Of a stretch of 64,000 nt of DNA, positions 41,637 to 50,244 are shown one piece after another. Both the position numbers and the translations under genes were made by a program. The DNA lies in the NCBI GenBank assembly GCA_013141495.1, contig JABFQV010000008.1, positions 62,001 to 126,000 of the forward strand, read 5' to 3'. Under the pieces are notes generated by a model. The model was not told the origin of the DNA and did no database searches. It saw only the letters and a list, made by a program, of their open reading frames with translations. The stretch's first letter is position 1. Each line of letters opens with the position of its first letter. Source of the DNA: Methylotenera sp. GTDB lineage: Bacteria > Pseudomonadota > Gammaproteobacteria > Burkholderiales > Methylophilaceae.

Positions 41637-42620
41637 ATGAAATTAATCAAACCCAATCCTGTGAAAGTTATATCGTCGGTAATATTACTTGCCACCACCT
41701 TATCTGTTAGCAGCCAGGCTTTGGCTGCACCATACGCGTACGTGCCTAACGAGAAGGATGGCACAGTTTCTGTGATCGATACTGATACAGATAAAGTGGT
41801 GAATACCCTGCCTAAAAAAGGCGCATTCGGTAAAAAAATCCAAGCAGTAGCAATGGACCCCAGCGGCAAAAAACTGTATGTAGTGGTGCGTGATAAAAAT
41901 GCAGTTGCAGTGGTGGATTTAGAGAAAGGTAAGCAAGAGCGGCTGATTGTAGTTGGTGATGAGCCTGAGGGAATTACAGTTTCGCCAAACGGTACAACAC
42001 TTGCGGCTTGCTTAGAGGAGGAGAATGCAGTTTCGTTTGTTGATTTAAAAAAGTTCAAAGTGACTCACACTAGCAAAACGCAAGGTAAAAACCCAGAACA
42101 TTGTGAATTTTCTATTGATGGAAAATGGTTGTTAGCGAGCAATGAAGAAAGTGGAGATGTGGACGTGTTTGACGTTGCAACGCATAAATCTGTTCATTTG
42201 ATTAAAGCAACTAAGCACCCGCGTGGCATTGGGTTTACGCCAGACGGTAAATTTGCCTATATTGCAAATGAAGCGGCTAATTTAGTTGAAGTGGTTTCAG
42301 TAGGCGATTGGAGCATTCTGCATCGCATCCCAGTTGGATTGCGCTCTAATGGGGTGAAAGTTTCGCATGACGGTAGCCGTGTTTATATTAGTAATGGCGG
42401 TGATGGTAATGTGAGTGTCATTGACACTGCGACCAATAAAGTGATTGCTACAATCGCTGTAGGTCAACGTCCATGGAACATGGCGCTAACACCAGATGGC
42501 AAAAAACTCTATGTGGCCAACGGCCGTAGCAACAGCGTTTCTGTGATTGATACTGTTGAAAACAAGCGTATTACCGACATTCCTGTCGGAAATTTGCCTT
42601 GGGGCGTAGTCATTCACTGA
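41637..42620 (+). CDS. Secreted YVTN-type beta-propeller protein (second)
   Basis: The ATG at 41637 is preferred over a TTG at 41631; AAGGTG lies upstream. The protein has 327 residues with a signal peptide ending ALAAPYAYV and about seven YVTN blades (YAYVPNEKDGTVSVID, YVVVRDKNAVAVVD, YIANEAAN, YISNGGDGNVSVID, YVANGRSNSVSVID). It is related to the propeller at 38767. It has its own promoter region with a dyad. Both are periplasmic, but their binding partners are unknown. Involvement in PQQ enzyme chemistry is inferred from context. Confidence 0.85.
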   Translation: MKLIKPNPVKVISSVILLATTLSVSSQALAAPYAYVPNEKDGTVSVIDTDTDKVVNTLPKKGAFGKKIQAVAMDPSGKKLYVVVRDKNAVAVVDLEKGKQERLIVVGDEPEGITVSPNGTTLAACLEEENAVSFVDLKKFKVTHTSKTQGKNPEHCEFSIDGKWLLASNEESGDVDVFDVATHKSVHLIKATKHPRGIGFTPDGKFAYIANEAANLVEVVSVGDWSILHRIPVGLRSNGVKVSHDGSRVYISNGGDGNVSVIDTATNKVIATIAVGQRPWNMALTPDGKKLYVANGRSNSVSVIDTVENKRITDIPVGNLPWGVVIH

Positions 42621-42934
42621 GGGACTCTAAAATCTTTTGAAATTGGTTGATACTCTGGCCGCCCAGCTACTTTGCAGCAAGTTGTGGCGGCTTACCAATT
42701 GCTATTATTCGGCAGTAGATTGAGTAATAACAAACACCGCTAACTGACAAAATATAGTTTTTTGAGTTAGCGTAAGATTTAACTTAAAGTAGCGTTCTTT
42801 TCTGGAGTAACTGAATTAGGTAAGGCTAATTAATTTTCATGGGCCAAACACTAAAGGTCAATTTTAGATGGTTAGGAAAGTAACTGAAAAACTTGGGCTA
42901 GAAGTGGGCTATAGATGGGCCATGAATGGGCCGC
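42621..42934. other. Intergenic region upstream of tRNA terminator, no gene seen
   Basis: These 314 bases after the propeller gene show no credible gene. A frame starting at 42869 runs on into the tRNA and is rejected. A weak GCCGCC/GGCGGC arm pair (42658-42663 with 42686-42691) might end the propeller transcript. The GGGCC-rich segment near 42885-42932 has no known identity. Confidence 0.5.
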
Positions 42935-42968
42935 AAAAAAGCCAAGTTAGTAATCACTATCTTGGCTT
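42935..42968 (-). terminator. Terminator of tRNA-Arg
   Basis: On the minus strand AAGCCAAG (42968-42961) pairs with CTTGGCTT (42946-42939), followed by a run of Ts (complement of A's at 42935-42940). It lies just downstream of the tRNA. Confidence 0.8.
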
Positions 42969-42981
42969 ATCTTGTCAAATA

Positions 42982-43058
42982 TGGTGCGCCCGGCGGGAGT
43001 CGAACCCACGACCTTCGGCTTCGGAAACCGACACTCTATCCAGCTGAGCTACGGGCGC
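42982..43058 (-). tRNA. tRNA-Arg (anticodon CCG)
   Basis: The complete cloverleaf on the minus strand has acceptor GCGCCCG with CGGGCGC, a D arm GCTC/GAGT, anticodon stem TCGGT/GCCGA around the loop TTCCGAA (anticodon CCG, reading codon CGG), a T arm GTGGG-TTCGACT-CCCGC, and an encoded CCA at 42984-42982. It stands alone. Confidence 0.95.
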
Positions 43059-43201
43059 ACGTGAGTGCCGCATTATAGCAAACTGGGGCGATTGTAACCT
43101 TTTTACTTGAGTGGCTGACTTGTTTTATTTGTCTTTATTGTCTTCGCTTAAAGAGCAGGTATAATGCAGGATTACCAATAAATTTCTGGGAACAATCTGT
43201 A

Positions 43202-44041
43202 ATGAGCAATGTAGATAATGACACGCAAGGCTACTCACTAGGGCAAGTGTTACTTGCAGCGGTTGCAGGTATAGTTGGTATTGCTTTGTTCGTTTTTCTG
43301 GTGGGTAAAATTTTTGGCGTGAGCGATCAGCTTGACGTGGTAGCGCCGATAGCGGCTGAGACTAAAGTGATTGAGAACATTAAGCCGGTGGCAGTGATTG
43401 AGCTTGCCTCAGCAGAGAATACTGGTGCTAAAGTAGAAAAAAGCGGCGAGGAAGTAGTGAAGGGCGTTTGTGCAATGTGCCACGAGGCTGGCTTGATGAA
43501 CTCACCTAAACTCGGCGATAAGGCGCAATGGGCACCGAGAATTGCACAAGGTTATGAAACCTTGGTGAAACATGCGATCGAAGGCATTCGCACGATGCCT
43601 GCGCGCGGTGGTAATCCGGCGTTAACTGATGGTGAGATTGCTAATGCTGTAGCGCACATGGCGAACGCGGCGGGCGCTAAGTTTACTGCACCTAAGTCAG
43701 CTGAGCCGACACCCGTTACTGAAACTAAGCCCGCTGAGTCTGCGTCTCCAATAGCTGATGTTGTGGCTGTTAACGCGGCACCGTTAGCAGGTAAAAGCGG
43801 AGAAGAGGTATACAAAGCGGTTTGTGCTATGTGCCACACTGCCGGTTTGATGAATGCGCCTAAGTTCGGTGATAAAGCACAATGGGAGCCACGTATTAAA
43901 CAAGGCTATGCTACCTTGGTGACTAATGCGACTAAAGGTATTCGTATGATGCCAGCTAAAGGCGGCAACCCAGCGCTGACTGATGCTGAAGTAGCAGATA
44001 CGGTGAAATATATGGCAAATGCTGCGGGCGCTGGTTTTTAA
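43202..44041 (+). CDS. Membrane-anchored dihaem cytochrome c (tandem cytochrome c5-like domains)
   Basis: This 279-residue protein has one N-terminal membrane segment (LLAAVAGIVGIALFVFLVGK), then two very similar class I cytochrome domains. Haem motifs CAMCH are at about residues 90-94 and 208-212. The same GLMN-PK-GDKAQW-PRI-QGY-TLV pattern and the Met in RTMPARGG / RMMPAKGG appear in both. A Pro/Ala/Glu-rich linker separates them. The near-identity of the domains implies a duplication. It is probably an inner-membrane-anchored electron carrier to a terminal oxidase. A hairpin terminator follows. Confidence 0.9.
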   Translation: MSNVDNDTQGYSLGQVLLAAVAGIVGIALFVFLVGKIFGVSDQLDVVAPIAAETKVIENIKPVAVIELASAENTGAKVEKSGEEVVKGVCAMCHEAGLMNSPKLGDKAQWAPRIAQGYETLVKHAIEGIRTMPARGGNPALTDGEIANAVAHMANAAGAKFTAPKSAEPTPVTETKPAESASPIADVVAVNAAPLAGKSGEEVYKAVCAMCHTAGLMNAPKFGDKAQWEPRIKQGYATLVTNATKGIRMMPAKGGNPALTDAEVADTVKYMANAAGAGF

Positions 44042-44090
44042 TTAAAAATACTAGTTCTGCATGTTGTTACACATTAAATAAATTTAATAA

Positions 44091-44121
44091 AAAGCCACTT
44101 GAAATTTTAAGTGGCTTTTTT
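44091..44121 (+). terminator. Terminator after the dihaem cytochrome gene
   Basis: AAAGCCACTT (44091-44100) pairs with AAGTGGCTTT (44109-44118), followed by T residues. The loop is 8 bases. Confidence 0.85.
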
Positions 44122-44168
44122 ATTGGCAATGACGTTTAAAAACCCCTGTTTAAAATGGCGAAAAACTT

Positions 44169-44999
44169 GTGACTACTTATGCAATCGGCGATATTCAAGG
44201 TTGTTATCATGCTTTTCAAGCTTTGCTTGAACGCATTCAATTTAACCCAAAAACAGATCAGCTATGGTTAGTCGGTGATTTAATCAATCGGGGCAGTGGC
44301 TCGCTGGAAGTGTTGCGCTGGTGCTATCAATATCAGGATAGTTTGAAAGTAGTGCTAGGTAACCATGATTTACATGCTTTAGTAGTAGCGAATGGTATTG
44401 TTGCCGCACATAAGGGCGACACTTTGGATGCGCTGTTGGCAGCAAAGGACAGTGATATTTTGCTGCACTGGTTGCGCCACCAGCATCTTGCGTATCAAGA
44501 GCATGATTGTTTAATGGTGCACGCTGGTTTATTGCCGCAATGGACCGCTGAGCAGGCGATAAGCTACGCCACAGAGGTGGAGGCGGCATTGCAACATGAT
44601 AACTACTTGAGTTTTTTAACGCACATGTATGGTAACTGGCCTAACATCTGGTGTGAGTCGTTAGTGGGGTTTGAGCGGTTGCGCTTAATTACCAACGCCA
44701 TGACGCGGCTTAGAGTATGTACCGAGCAGGGTGAAATGGAGTTTAAGTTCAAAGGCGAGTTGCAAGATGTGCCGGATGGCTATCTGCCATGGTTTGATGT
44801 GCCTAACCGCGCCACGCAACACACGCAAGTGATTTTTGGGCATTGGTCAGCATTGGGTTTGCAACAGCGTGAAAATCTCTATGCACTCGATACTGGTTGT
44901 TTGTGGGGCGGCAAGCTCACGGCGATGGATATTCACAGTAAACAAATCACCCAAGTAGATTCACATGTACTTGATAAGCCCATGAAATTGCAAAAATAA
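44169..44999 (+). CDS. apaH: Diadenosine tetraphosphatase ApaH
   Basis: This 276-residue cytoplasmic enzyme hydrolyses Ap4A symmetrically to two ADP. Metallophosphatase motifs are present: GDIQGCYHAF (D8, H14), LVGDLINRGSGS, VLGNHDLHAL and a VHAGLLPQW loop, in the standard order. The GTG start is the only one in frame, with a weak ribosome site. The stop is directly before the convergent stop of olsA (1 base apart). Confidence 0.93.
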   Translation: MTTYAIGDIQGCYHAFQALLERIQFNPKTDQLWLVGDLINRGSGSLEVLRWCYQYQDSLKVVLGNHDLHALVVANGIVAAHKGDTLDALLAAKDSDILLHWLRHQHLAYQEHDCLMVHAGLLPQWTAEQAISYATEVEAALQHDNYLSFLTHMYGNWPNIWCESLVGFERLRLITNAMTRLRVCTEQGEMEFKFKGELQDVPDGYLPWFDVPNRATQHTQVIFGHWSALGLQQRENLYALDTGCLWGGKLTAMDIHSKQITQVDSHVLDKPMKLQK

Positions 45000-45000
45000 A

Positions 45001-45786
45001 TCACAAGTCTAATTTATTGCGGATTAAACCTTCAATATGTAGCGTGAGTCCTCTTCTATTCATATTTGCGTATTCTGCTGGAGAGATTGGCGCTAAGAAA
45101 TGTAACTCTACAGTAGGCTGTTTTTGCAATAAAATTTGTTGCATGGATTCGACTAGCGTTGTCTCACCAGCATAAGCAATCTTGGTATTTATACTGCCGT
45201 CTGCATTAGGATAGCGAATAGCCACTGGCCAAACGGTGGCGCCAGCTAGAATAGCGGCTTGAATCAAACTGCTTTTAAACGGCCTGATTTCTGTGCCGTC
45301 CGTGGTTGTACCCTCAGGAAAGAAACACAGGTTATCGCCGGCTTGCAGGCTTTTTTGGGCAATATCAATTGTTCGCTTAGCGTCTTGGCGCTTGTTGCGA
45401 TCAATAAAAAGGGTATTAGCTTTGCTGACTAAATAGCCAAAGACGGGCCAGTTTTTAATTTCTGATTTTGCAATAAACCTTAAGGGAATCAAACCGTTGA
45501 GTGCATGAATATCTGACCATGAGATATGGTTAGCGACAAACATGGTGTTTGATAGCGATGCTACGTTACCAGGGATGTGACCAAAACTAACCACACGCAG
45601 GTTAAACGCGACAAGTAATTTTCGACACCACCATTTAATTAACCGTGCTTTAAACACTTGGCTAGTGAATGGAAATAATACCGACGCAATCAGCAAGCCC
45701 GATAGGGTATGCGTGATGATGCGGCTTATCCTAAAGTAGCGCGTGATGCGGTTGGTTTTAACTGGAATGAACTTGAATGCTGGCAA
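45001..45786 (-). CDS. olsA: 1-acyl-glycerol-3-phosphate / lyso-ornithine lipid acyltransferase (OlsA/PlsC family)
   Basis: This 261-residue PlsC-family acyltransferase has an N-terminal membrane segment, the catalytic HxxxxD motif NHISWSD, and the FPEGTTTDG motif with RPFKSS. With olsB just upstream it probably adds the second acyl chain in ornithine lipid synthesis. PlsC-type phosphatidate synthesis is the alternative. The frame has no ATG near the N-terminus; TTG at 45786 is the only start that keeps the membrane segment. The upstream ribosome site is weak. Confidence 0.85.
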   Translation of the reverse strand: MPAFKFIPVKTNRITRYFRISRIITHTLSGLLIASVLFPFTSQVFKARLIKWWCRKLLVAFNLRVVSFGHIPGNVASLSNTMFVANHISWSDIHALNGLIPLRFIAKSEIKNWPVFGYLVSKANTLFIDRNKRQDAKRTIDIAQKSLQAGDNLCFFPEGTTTDGTEIRPFKSSLIQAAILAGATVWPVAIRYPNADGSINTKIAYAGETTLVESMQQILLQKQPTVELHFLAPISPAEYANMNRRGLTLHIEGLIRNKLDL

Positions 45787-45901
45787 GGTATTTCGCTGAG
45801 TGATAGTTGCTACTATTTTACCTTAGAAGCTAACCACTAAGGACAGTAACGCTTCATGCGCGTAGGTCGCATGAAGTTTAGTGCGCTCAAAGCAGAGGTG
45901 C

Positions 45902-46675
45902 TTATTTTAAAAAGTGTGCAGCGTATCTAGGATTAATTCTGGATATAGGTAACATTACCAGCATATCTGCGGTGTTGAAGTAGGGATCCCATGCCGGCTC
46001 GCCACAAATATAAGCGCCAAGGCGTAAGTAACCTTTAATTAAAGGCGGGCAAGCCACTTGCAGGTCATTATGTAACGATTGAATTGGTAAAGGGTTTCTT
46101 GCAAAAACACGGTATTCGATAGGTGACAAATACTCGTCTTGCAGTTTTTTGTATAAACTCGCCGCAGCGTGCCCGCCGTCAGACATGCTGACACTGCCGC
46201 AACCTATCATGTATTCGTAATTGTGAATTTGCATGTATTTAGCAAGCCCCGCCCACAGCATGGTGATGGTGCCGCCATTGCGGTAGTTTTGGTGTACACA
46301 GGCACGGCCTACTTCAACCGTGCGCTCAAATAAGTGTGCCAATCGGCTTAGGTCAAACTCGCCAGCAGAGTAATAGCCGCCAGCCTCATTGGCTTTTTCC
46401 GGGGTTAAAATCCGGTAGGTGCCGATGACTTGGTTGGTGCCGCTATCGCGCACAATCAGGTGATCACAAAATTGATCAAAGCCGTCAATATCTAGGCCAC
46501 CAATGCCTGAAAGCTGCGCGCCCATTTCTTCGGCAAATACTTTATAGCGCAGGCGTTGCGCTTCTTCGATTTCTGCCTGTGTGCGGGCGAGGCTAACATA
46601 CAGCCGCCTTTGGGGGGCGTGTTCGCGGTTTGCTATTTTGGTATTGTTAGATAAAGTAAAATTTTTACGCGTCAT
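45902..46675 (-). CDS. olsB: L-ornithine N-acyltransferase (OlsB-like, GNAT fold)
   Basis: This 257-residue cytoplasmic acyltransferase of the OlsB family has the motif LRYKVFAEEMGA, DQFCDHLIVRD, VIGTYRIL, VEVGRACVHQNYRNGG and GCGSVSM. It uses acyl-ACP to form lyso-ornithine lipid, which OlsA completes. An AAGGAGCG ribosome site precedes the ATG. The pair olsB-olsA is spaced by 115 bases on the same strand. Ornithine lipids are phosphate-free, and the nearby phoBR may be relevant, but no Pho box was seen before this gene. Confidence 0.9.
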   Translation of the reverse strand: MTRKNFTLSNNTKIANREHAPQRRLYVSLARTQAEIEEAQRLRYKVFAEEMGAQLSGIGGLDIDGFDQFCDHLIVRDSGTNQVIGTYRILTPEKANEAGGYYSAGEFDLSRLAHLFERTVEVGRACVHQNYRNGGTITMLWAGLAKYMQIHNYEYMIGCGSVSMSDGGHAAASLYKKLQDEYLSPIEYRVFARNPLPIQSLHNDLQVACPPLIKGYLRLGAYICGEPAWDPYFNTADMLVMLPISRINPRYAAHFLK

Positions 46676-46771
46676 AAAATCGCTCCTTTTTGTTGGAGAG
46701 ACTTTAATCAGTCAATATTAACAATTGATGACAAAATAGTGACGGTTTATTGACAGTGGCTTTTAAATGTT

Positions 46772-46811
46772 AAAACCTCAATGACGTGAGCCAATGCATC
46801 ATTGAGGTTTT
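46772..46811. terminator. Bidirectional hairpin between olsB and the SlyB-like gene
   Basis: AAAACCTCAATGA (46772-46784) is a perfect 13-base complement of TCATTGAGGTTTT (46799-46811) around a 14-base loop. On the minus strand it follows the lipoprotein gene and ends in T residues. Confidence 0.8.
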
Positions 46812-46845
46812 ATTTAAACTTGAATCTGGCTGAAAGGTTAGCGCC

Positions 46846-47298
46846 TTAGTGTGAAACCCTGGTCGTGCCGCCACTCTCAATTAAGCGTACTTTTTCACCG
46901 GCTAAAAACGCCTCATCCGCCTCTTGTACAACCGCAACCAAACCACCACCATCTAATTTAACAGTAATTTCCAAACCGTCTTTACGCGTGAGGCCTTCTT
47001 CCGCAGCTGAGCCAGCAAGGCCACCAACGACTGCACCAATGACTGCGGCAATAGCAGACCCTCTGCCACCACCCACTGAGCTACCGGCAATGCCGCCAAC
47101 CGCACCGCCAGCCACTGTGCCTATCGGTGTTTTCGTGCCTTCAAGCTTTACTTGACGCACGCTTTCTACAATACCAGTTTTAATGGTTTGTACTTTACGC
47201 GCTTCGTCACGGCTATAAACACTGCCGGAGTTTGAGCTGGCGCATGCGGCCAAAAATAGGCTTAATAAGCTCACAGCTAATAATTGTGTTGTACGCAT
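46846..47298 (-). CDS. SlyB/Pcp-like outer-membrane lipoprotein
   Basis: This 150-residue lipoprotein has lipobox LAAC at about residue 19. It has a glycine-zipper segment (GGAVGGIAGSSVGGGRG, AVIGAVVGGLAGSAAEE) flanked by a beta-rich C-terminal domain ending RVSH. SlyB-type lipoproteins stabilise the outer membrane and are often PhoPQ or PhoB controlled in other species. No control site was identified. It stands alone on the minus strand. Confidence 0.85.
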   Translation of the reverse strand: MRTTQLLAVSLLSLFLAACASSNSGSVYSRDEARKVQTIKTGIVESVRQVKLEGTKTPIGTVAGGAVGGIAGSSVGGGRGSAIAAVIGAVVGGLAGSAAEEGLTRKDGLEITVKLDGGGLVAVVQEADEAFLAGEKVRLIESGGTTRVSH

Positions 47299-47360
47299 TG
47301 TTCTTTATCCCTTCGTGTGAAAAATTGATTCATTATCTCAGCAATGCCAGTATGACTAAA

Positions 47361-48317
47361 TTAAGCCTTTAAGGTTTCAGCCGTGATGGTTTCATTCACT
47401 AATGCTTGCGTATAAATGGCCTCAATCTCCGTACGTGTGGGCGTGTGATTTTGCCCGCCACGGCTTGCAATTTTAATCGCGCCCATGGTGGCAGCTAATC
47501 TGCCGCAAGTTGGCCAATCCCAGCCCTTAGCCAAGCCGTATAGCAAGCCCGCGCGGTAAGCGTCGCCGCAACCTGTTGGGTCAACAATTTTGTCGGCCTG
47601 TACGCACGGAATATCATAGCGTTGACCATCCGCATAAATCTGCGAGCCGCTGCCACCCAATGTCACGATAAGTGCTTTAACCTTAAGTGCCAGTTGATCT
47701 AATGATAAACCTGTTTTGTCTTGAATGACTTGTGATTCATAGTCATTCACCGCTAAGTAATCAGCCATTTCAATAAATTGTAAAAGCTCCTCACCGCTAA
47801 ACATCGGCAAACCTTGGCCCGGGTCGAATAAAAATGGAATGCCCGCTTCAAAACACTCACGCGCATGCAAAAACATGCCATCACGTCCATCAGGTGCGAT
47901 GACCGCTAAAGTTACGTTTTGAGCGTCATTTACGCTATTTTGGTGAGATTCCACCATGGCACCCGGATGAAAAGCGGTAATCTGGTTGTCATCGGTATCT
48001 GTGGTAATAAAAGCCTGCGCGGTAAAACTATTAGGAATAGTTTTAATGTGCGTCGTATTAAGTTTGTTTTTGTTCAACCATTGTGAATACGTGGCAAAGT
48101 CTTCACCAATGGTTGCCATGATGAGCGGATTGCCTTCAAGCAATTGTAAATTATAAGCAATGTTACCAGCAGTGCCACCAAACTCACGGCGCATTTCAGG
48201 CACATAAAACGCCACGCTAAGTGCGTGAATTTTATCAGGCAAAATATGGTTTTTAAATTGGTCTTGAAACACCATAATGGTGTCGAAGGCGAGCGAGCCG
48301 CAGATGAGTGTATGCAT
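47361..48317 (-). CDS. PfkB-family carbohydrate/nucleoside kinase (adenosine-kinase-like)
   Basis: This 318-residue kinase of the PfkB fold has N-terminal GSLAFDTI, the GGTAGNIAYNL substrate lid, LGGSGSQIY, and the catalytic DPTGCGDAYRAGL motif with Asp. The N-terminal fold and GGTAGN motif fit adenosine or ribose kinases of the ADO kinase/ribokinase branch. The exact substrate is unknown. It is a single gene 76 bases downstream of tetR on the same strand. Confidence 0.85.
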   Translation of the reverse strand: MHTLICGSLAFDTIMVFQDQFKNHILPDKIHALSVAFYVPEMRREFGGTAGNIAYNLQLLEGNPLIMATIGEDFATYSQWLNKNKLNTTHIKTIPNSFTAQAFITTDTDDNQITAFHPGAMVESHQNSVNDAQNVTLAVIAPDGRDGMFLHARECFEAGIPFLFDPGQGLPMFSGEELLQFIEMADYLAVNDYESQVIQDKTGLSLDQLALKVKALIVTLGGSGSQIYADGQRYDIPCVQADKIVDPTGCGDAYRAGLLYGLAKGWDWPTCGRLAATMGAIKIASRGGQNHTPTRTEIEAIYTQALVNETITAETLKA

Positions 48318-48393
48318 GAGAATAATAAGTGATTTTTAAAACGCCCATTATCTTAGGTATTGGTTGGTGTAAGCAAGCTTATTGATTTAAGTG

Positions 48394-48957
48394 TTAGTGC
48401 GTTAACGCTCCATCGATGAGTATTTTTGCAGCAGTTTTTGCATATTTCATGGCGCCAGAGCCACGCTTCATTTGCTCAGCTTGCACGGCACCTTCAAATA
48501 ATAATGATAGTTGCAAGGCTAGTCCATCAGCATCTTGGATGTTAGCTTCTGCTGCTAAATGGCTGATATATTGCCTAAATTGCAACGATTGCTCAGAAGA
48601 TAGCTGATGCACTGGATTTTCTTCTTTAGGGAACTCGGCAGACGCTTTAATAAAGCCGACACCCTGAAAGTCAGGGGATGTGACCCATTCTTCAATGTAG
48701 TCGAATAGCTTTTGAATTTTTTCGGCAGGCTTTTTGGTGTTGGCGCTGAGTTTGTGATTTAGCCAACTTTGAAAGTCTTGGTGGCCTTGTTTTAACACTT
48801 CAAGAATTAACGTTTCTTTACTGCCAAAGTACTTGTAAAGCGTCATTTTTGTAGTGCCGGCTACCGCTACAATTGTGTCAACGCCAGTCGAGTTGATGCC
48901 CTGCGTTTGAAATAAGGCGCTTGCAGTAGTGAGTATTTTTTCACGTAGGCTAGACAT
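48394..48957 (-). CDS. TetR-family transcriptional regulator
   Basis: This 187-residue regulator has an N-terminal helix-turn-helix (FQTQGINSTGVDTIVAVAGT, then TKMTLYKYFGSKETL), typical of TetR. The C-terminal ligand-binding domain is helical and includes a YIEEW segment. The target is unknown. It could repress the PfkB-family kinase gene or its own transcription. No operator-like inverted repeat was found by eye. Confidence 0.85.
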   Translation of the reverse strand: MSSLREKILTTASALFQTQGINSTGVDTIVAVAGTTKMTLYKYFGSKETLILEVLKQGHQDFQSWLNHKLSANTKKPAEKIQKLFDYIEEWVTSPDFQGVGFIKASAEFPKEENPVHQLSSEQSLQFRQYISHLAAEANIQDADGLALQLSLLFEGAVQAEQMKRGSGAMKYAKTAAKILIDGALTH

Positions 48958-49020
48958 AACTTGATTATACTAATCTGTATAGTTAAATTGCAACTATTAT
49001 TAATGGTTTACCCATTCAAG

Positions 49021-49791
49021 CTATTTTGAAGCAGCCATTAACATGGGGGTGAAATTACAGCGCACTTTTTCTAAATAAAAGTTGGCAATGGTTAAATCAG
49101 GGAGTGTGGTTGGCAAGCTACCTCCAACAACACTCTGCATATAAACGGCCTTATGCTTATCCGGTATTTGTAATACTTCAGGAAACTGGCATGTGCCTTT
49201 GCGCATTTGTTCGTACTTTGCGTACATGTTAGTAGCATCTTGCGCGGTCAGCCCTTTTTCTGGTGCGAGCGTGGCGGGGATGATCAGGTCGTTTTGTGCT
49301 AGTTTAGCTTGTGAAGTATGCGTTTGTGTCGGCAGAGTAAGCCAGATAGTAGCTGCGCTTAGCATCAATATAAAGCTAGCGGCAATACTGTATCTGGCCG
49401 GTTTTGATTGCGATAGGTTTGAGAAAACGCTAGCTTTTTGCGTTTGTGCCAAAATAAGCGCGTGTGCTGCTTTTTTTGCATGGGCTAAATGATTTTGATT
49501 TAACTGCTCCGAGGCTTGCCGCGCAGCCGTCTGTTGTGCTGCATTTTTTGCAATGAGCACGATATGCTCAGCCAGCATGGTTGGGTTTTCTGCACCCAGA
49601 GTTTTAGCTTGCTCGGTGCAGAAAGCAATCAGTTGTGAATGATCGCCGGGCTTTAGGTTAGCAGTTTTCTGCAGGTGTGGCGCATTCAACCAGTCATCTA
49701 AAATATCAAACATACCCAGTAAGCGACCTTGTGGCGTGTCACTGGATTTGGCTAACATTTTGATGAGCCAGGGTGAGTTAAAAATGTCCAT
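49021..49791 (-). CDS. Membrane-anchored protein of unknown function
   Basis: This 256-residue protein has a helical N-terminal half, one membrane segment at about residues 135-150 (YSIAASFILMLSAATIWL) and a C-terminal part with two Cys (C199, C246) around KGTCQFPE. It is not recognised. The N-terminal half resembles anti-sigma or regulatory scaffolds only in having a cytoplasmic helical region. It is the last gene of the run tlpA-hemJ-this. The C-terminal half, if periplasmic, could form a disulfide that is a target for the TlpA-like protein. Confidence 0.6.
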   Translation of the reverse strand: MDIFNSPWLIKMLAKSSDTPQGRLLGMFDILDDWLNAPHLQKTANLKPGDHSQLIAFCTEQAKTLGAENPTMLAEHIVLIAKNAAQQTAARQASEQLNQNHLAHAKKAAHALILAQTQKASVFSNLSQSKPARYSIAASFILMLSAATIWLTLPTQTHTSQAKLAQNDLIIPATLAPEKGLTAQDATNMYAKYEQMRKGTCQFPEVLQIPDKHKAVYMQSVVGGSLPTTLPDLTIANFYLEKVRCNFTPMLMAASK

Positions 49792-49815
49792 ATTTAATTT
49801 GAAGGCGTCATCAAG

Positions 49816-50244
49816 TTAAAAAGGTTTGACGACTGCGAGTATCACGATAGCGCTGAGCACAATCACCGGCAGCTCATTAAACCAGCGATACCAAATGTGA
49901 CTATGCTTGTTTTGATTGCGGCTAAAGTCATTGACGAGTTTTCCACAATAAAAATGATAGCCAATAAGCACAACAACGAGTGTTAATTTGGCGTGTATCC
50001 AGCCACCTGAAAAGCCATAGTCACCGCGCCATAACCAAATACCAAAGCCCAGTGCGAGCAGTGCCAGCGGCAACATGAAGCGATATAGCTTGCGTTCCAT
50101 CAGTTTTAAGCGTTCAGAGGCGACGCTGTCGGGAGCGGATGAGTTCAGTACCATGGCGTGGTTTACAAATAATCTAGGCAGGTAAAATAATCCTGCAAAC
50201 CAGCTGGTGACAAAAATAATATGAAACGATTTAATCCAAAGCAT
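49816..50244 (-). CDS. hemJ: HemJ-like protoporphyrinogen oxidase (UPF0093 family)
   Basis: This 142-residue protein has four membrane segments, LWIKSFHIIFVTSWFAGLFY at the start with the conserved His and Trp/Ala pattern, then YLPRLFV. Later come GFSGGWIHAKL and a WYRWFNELP segment. These fit HemJ (protoporphyrinogen IX to protoporphyrin IX). Cytochrome-rich methylotrophs need haem, so the function is plausible. The start overlaps the upstream thioredoxin-like gene by one base. Confidence 0.87.
   Translation of the reverse strand: MLWIKSFHIIFVTSWFAGLFYLPRLFVNHAMVLNSSAPDSVASERLKLMERKLYRFMLPLALLALGFGIWLWRGDYGFSGGWIHAKLTLVVVLIGYHFYCGKLVNDFSRNQNKHSHIWYRWFNELPVIVLSAIVILAVVKPF

Noticed and set aside
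42869-43074. Plus-strand frame running into the tRNA-Arg gene as a possible integrase remnant
   Set aside because: The translation reads through the tRNA and its terminator and shows no integrase motifs.
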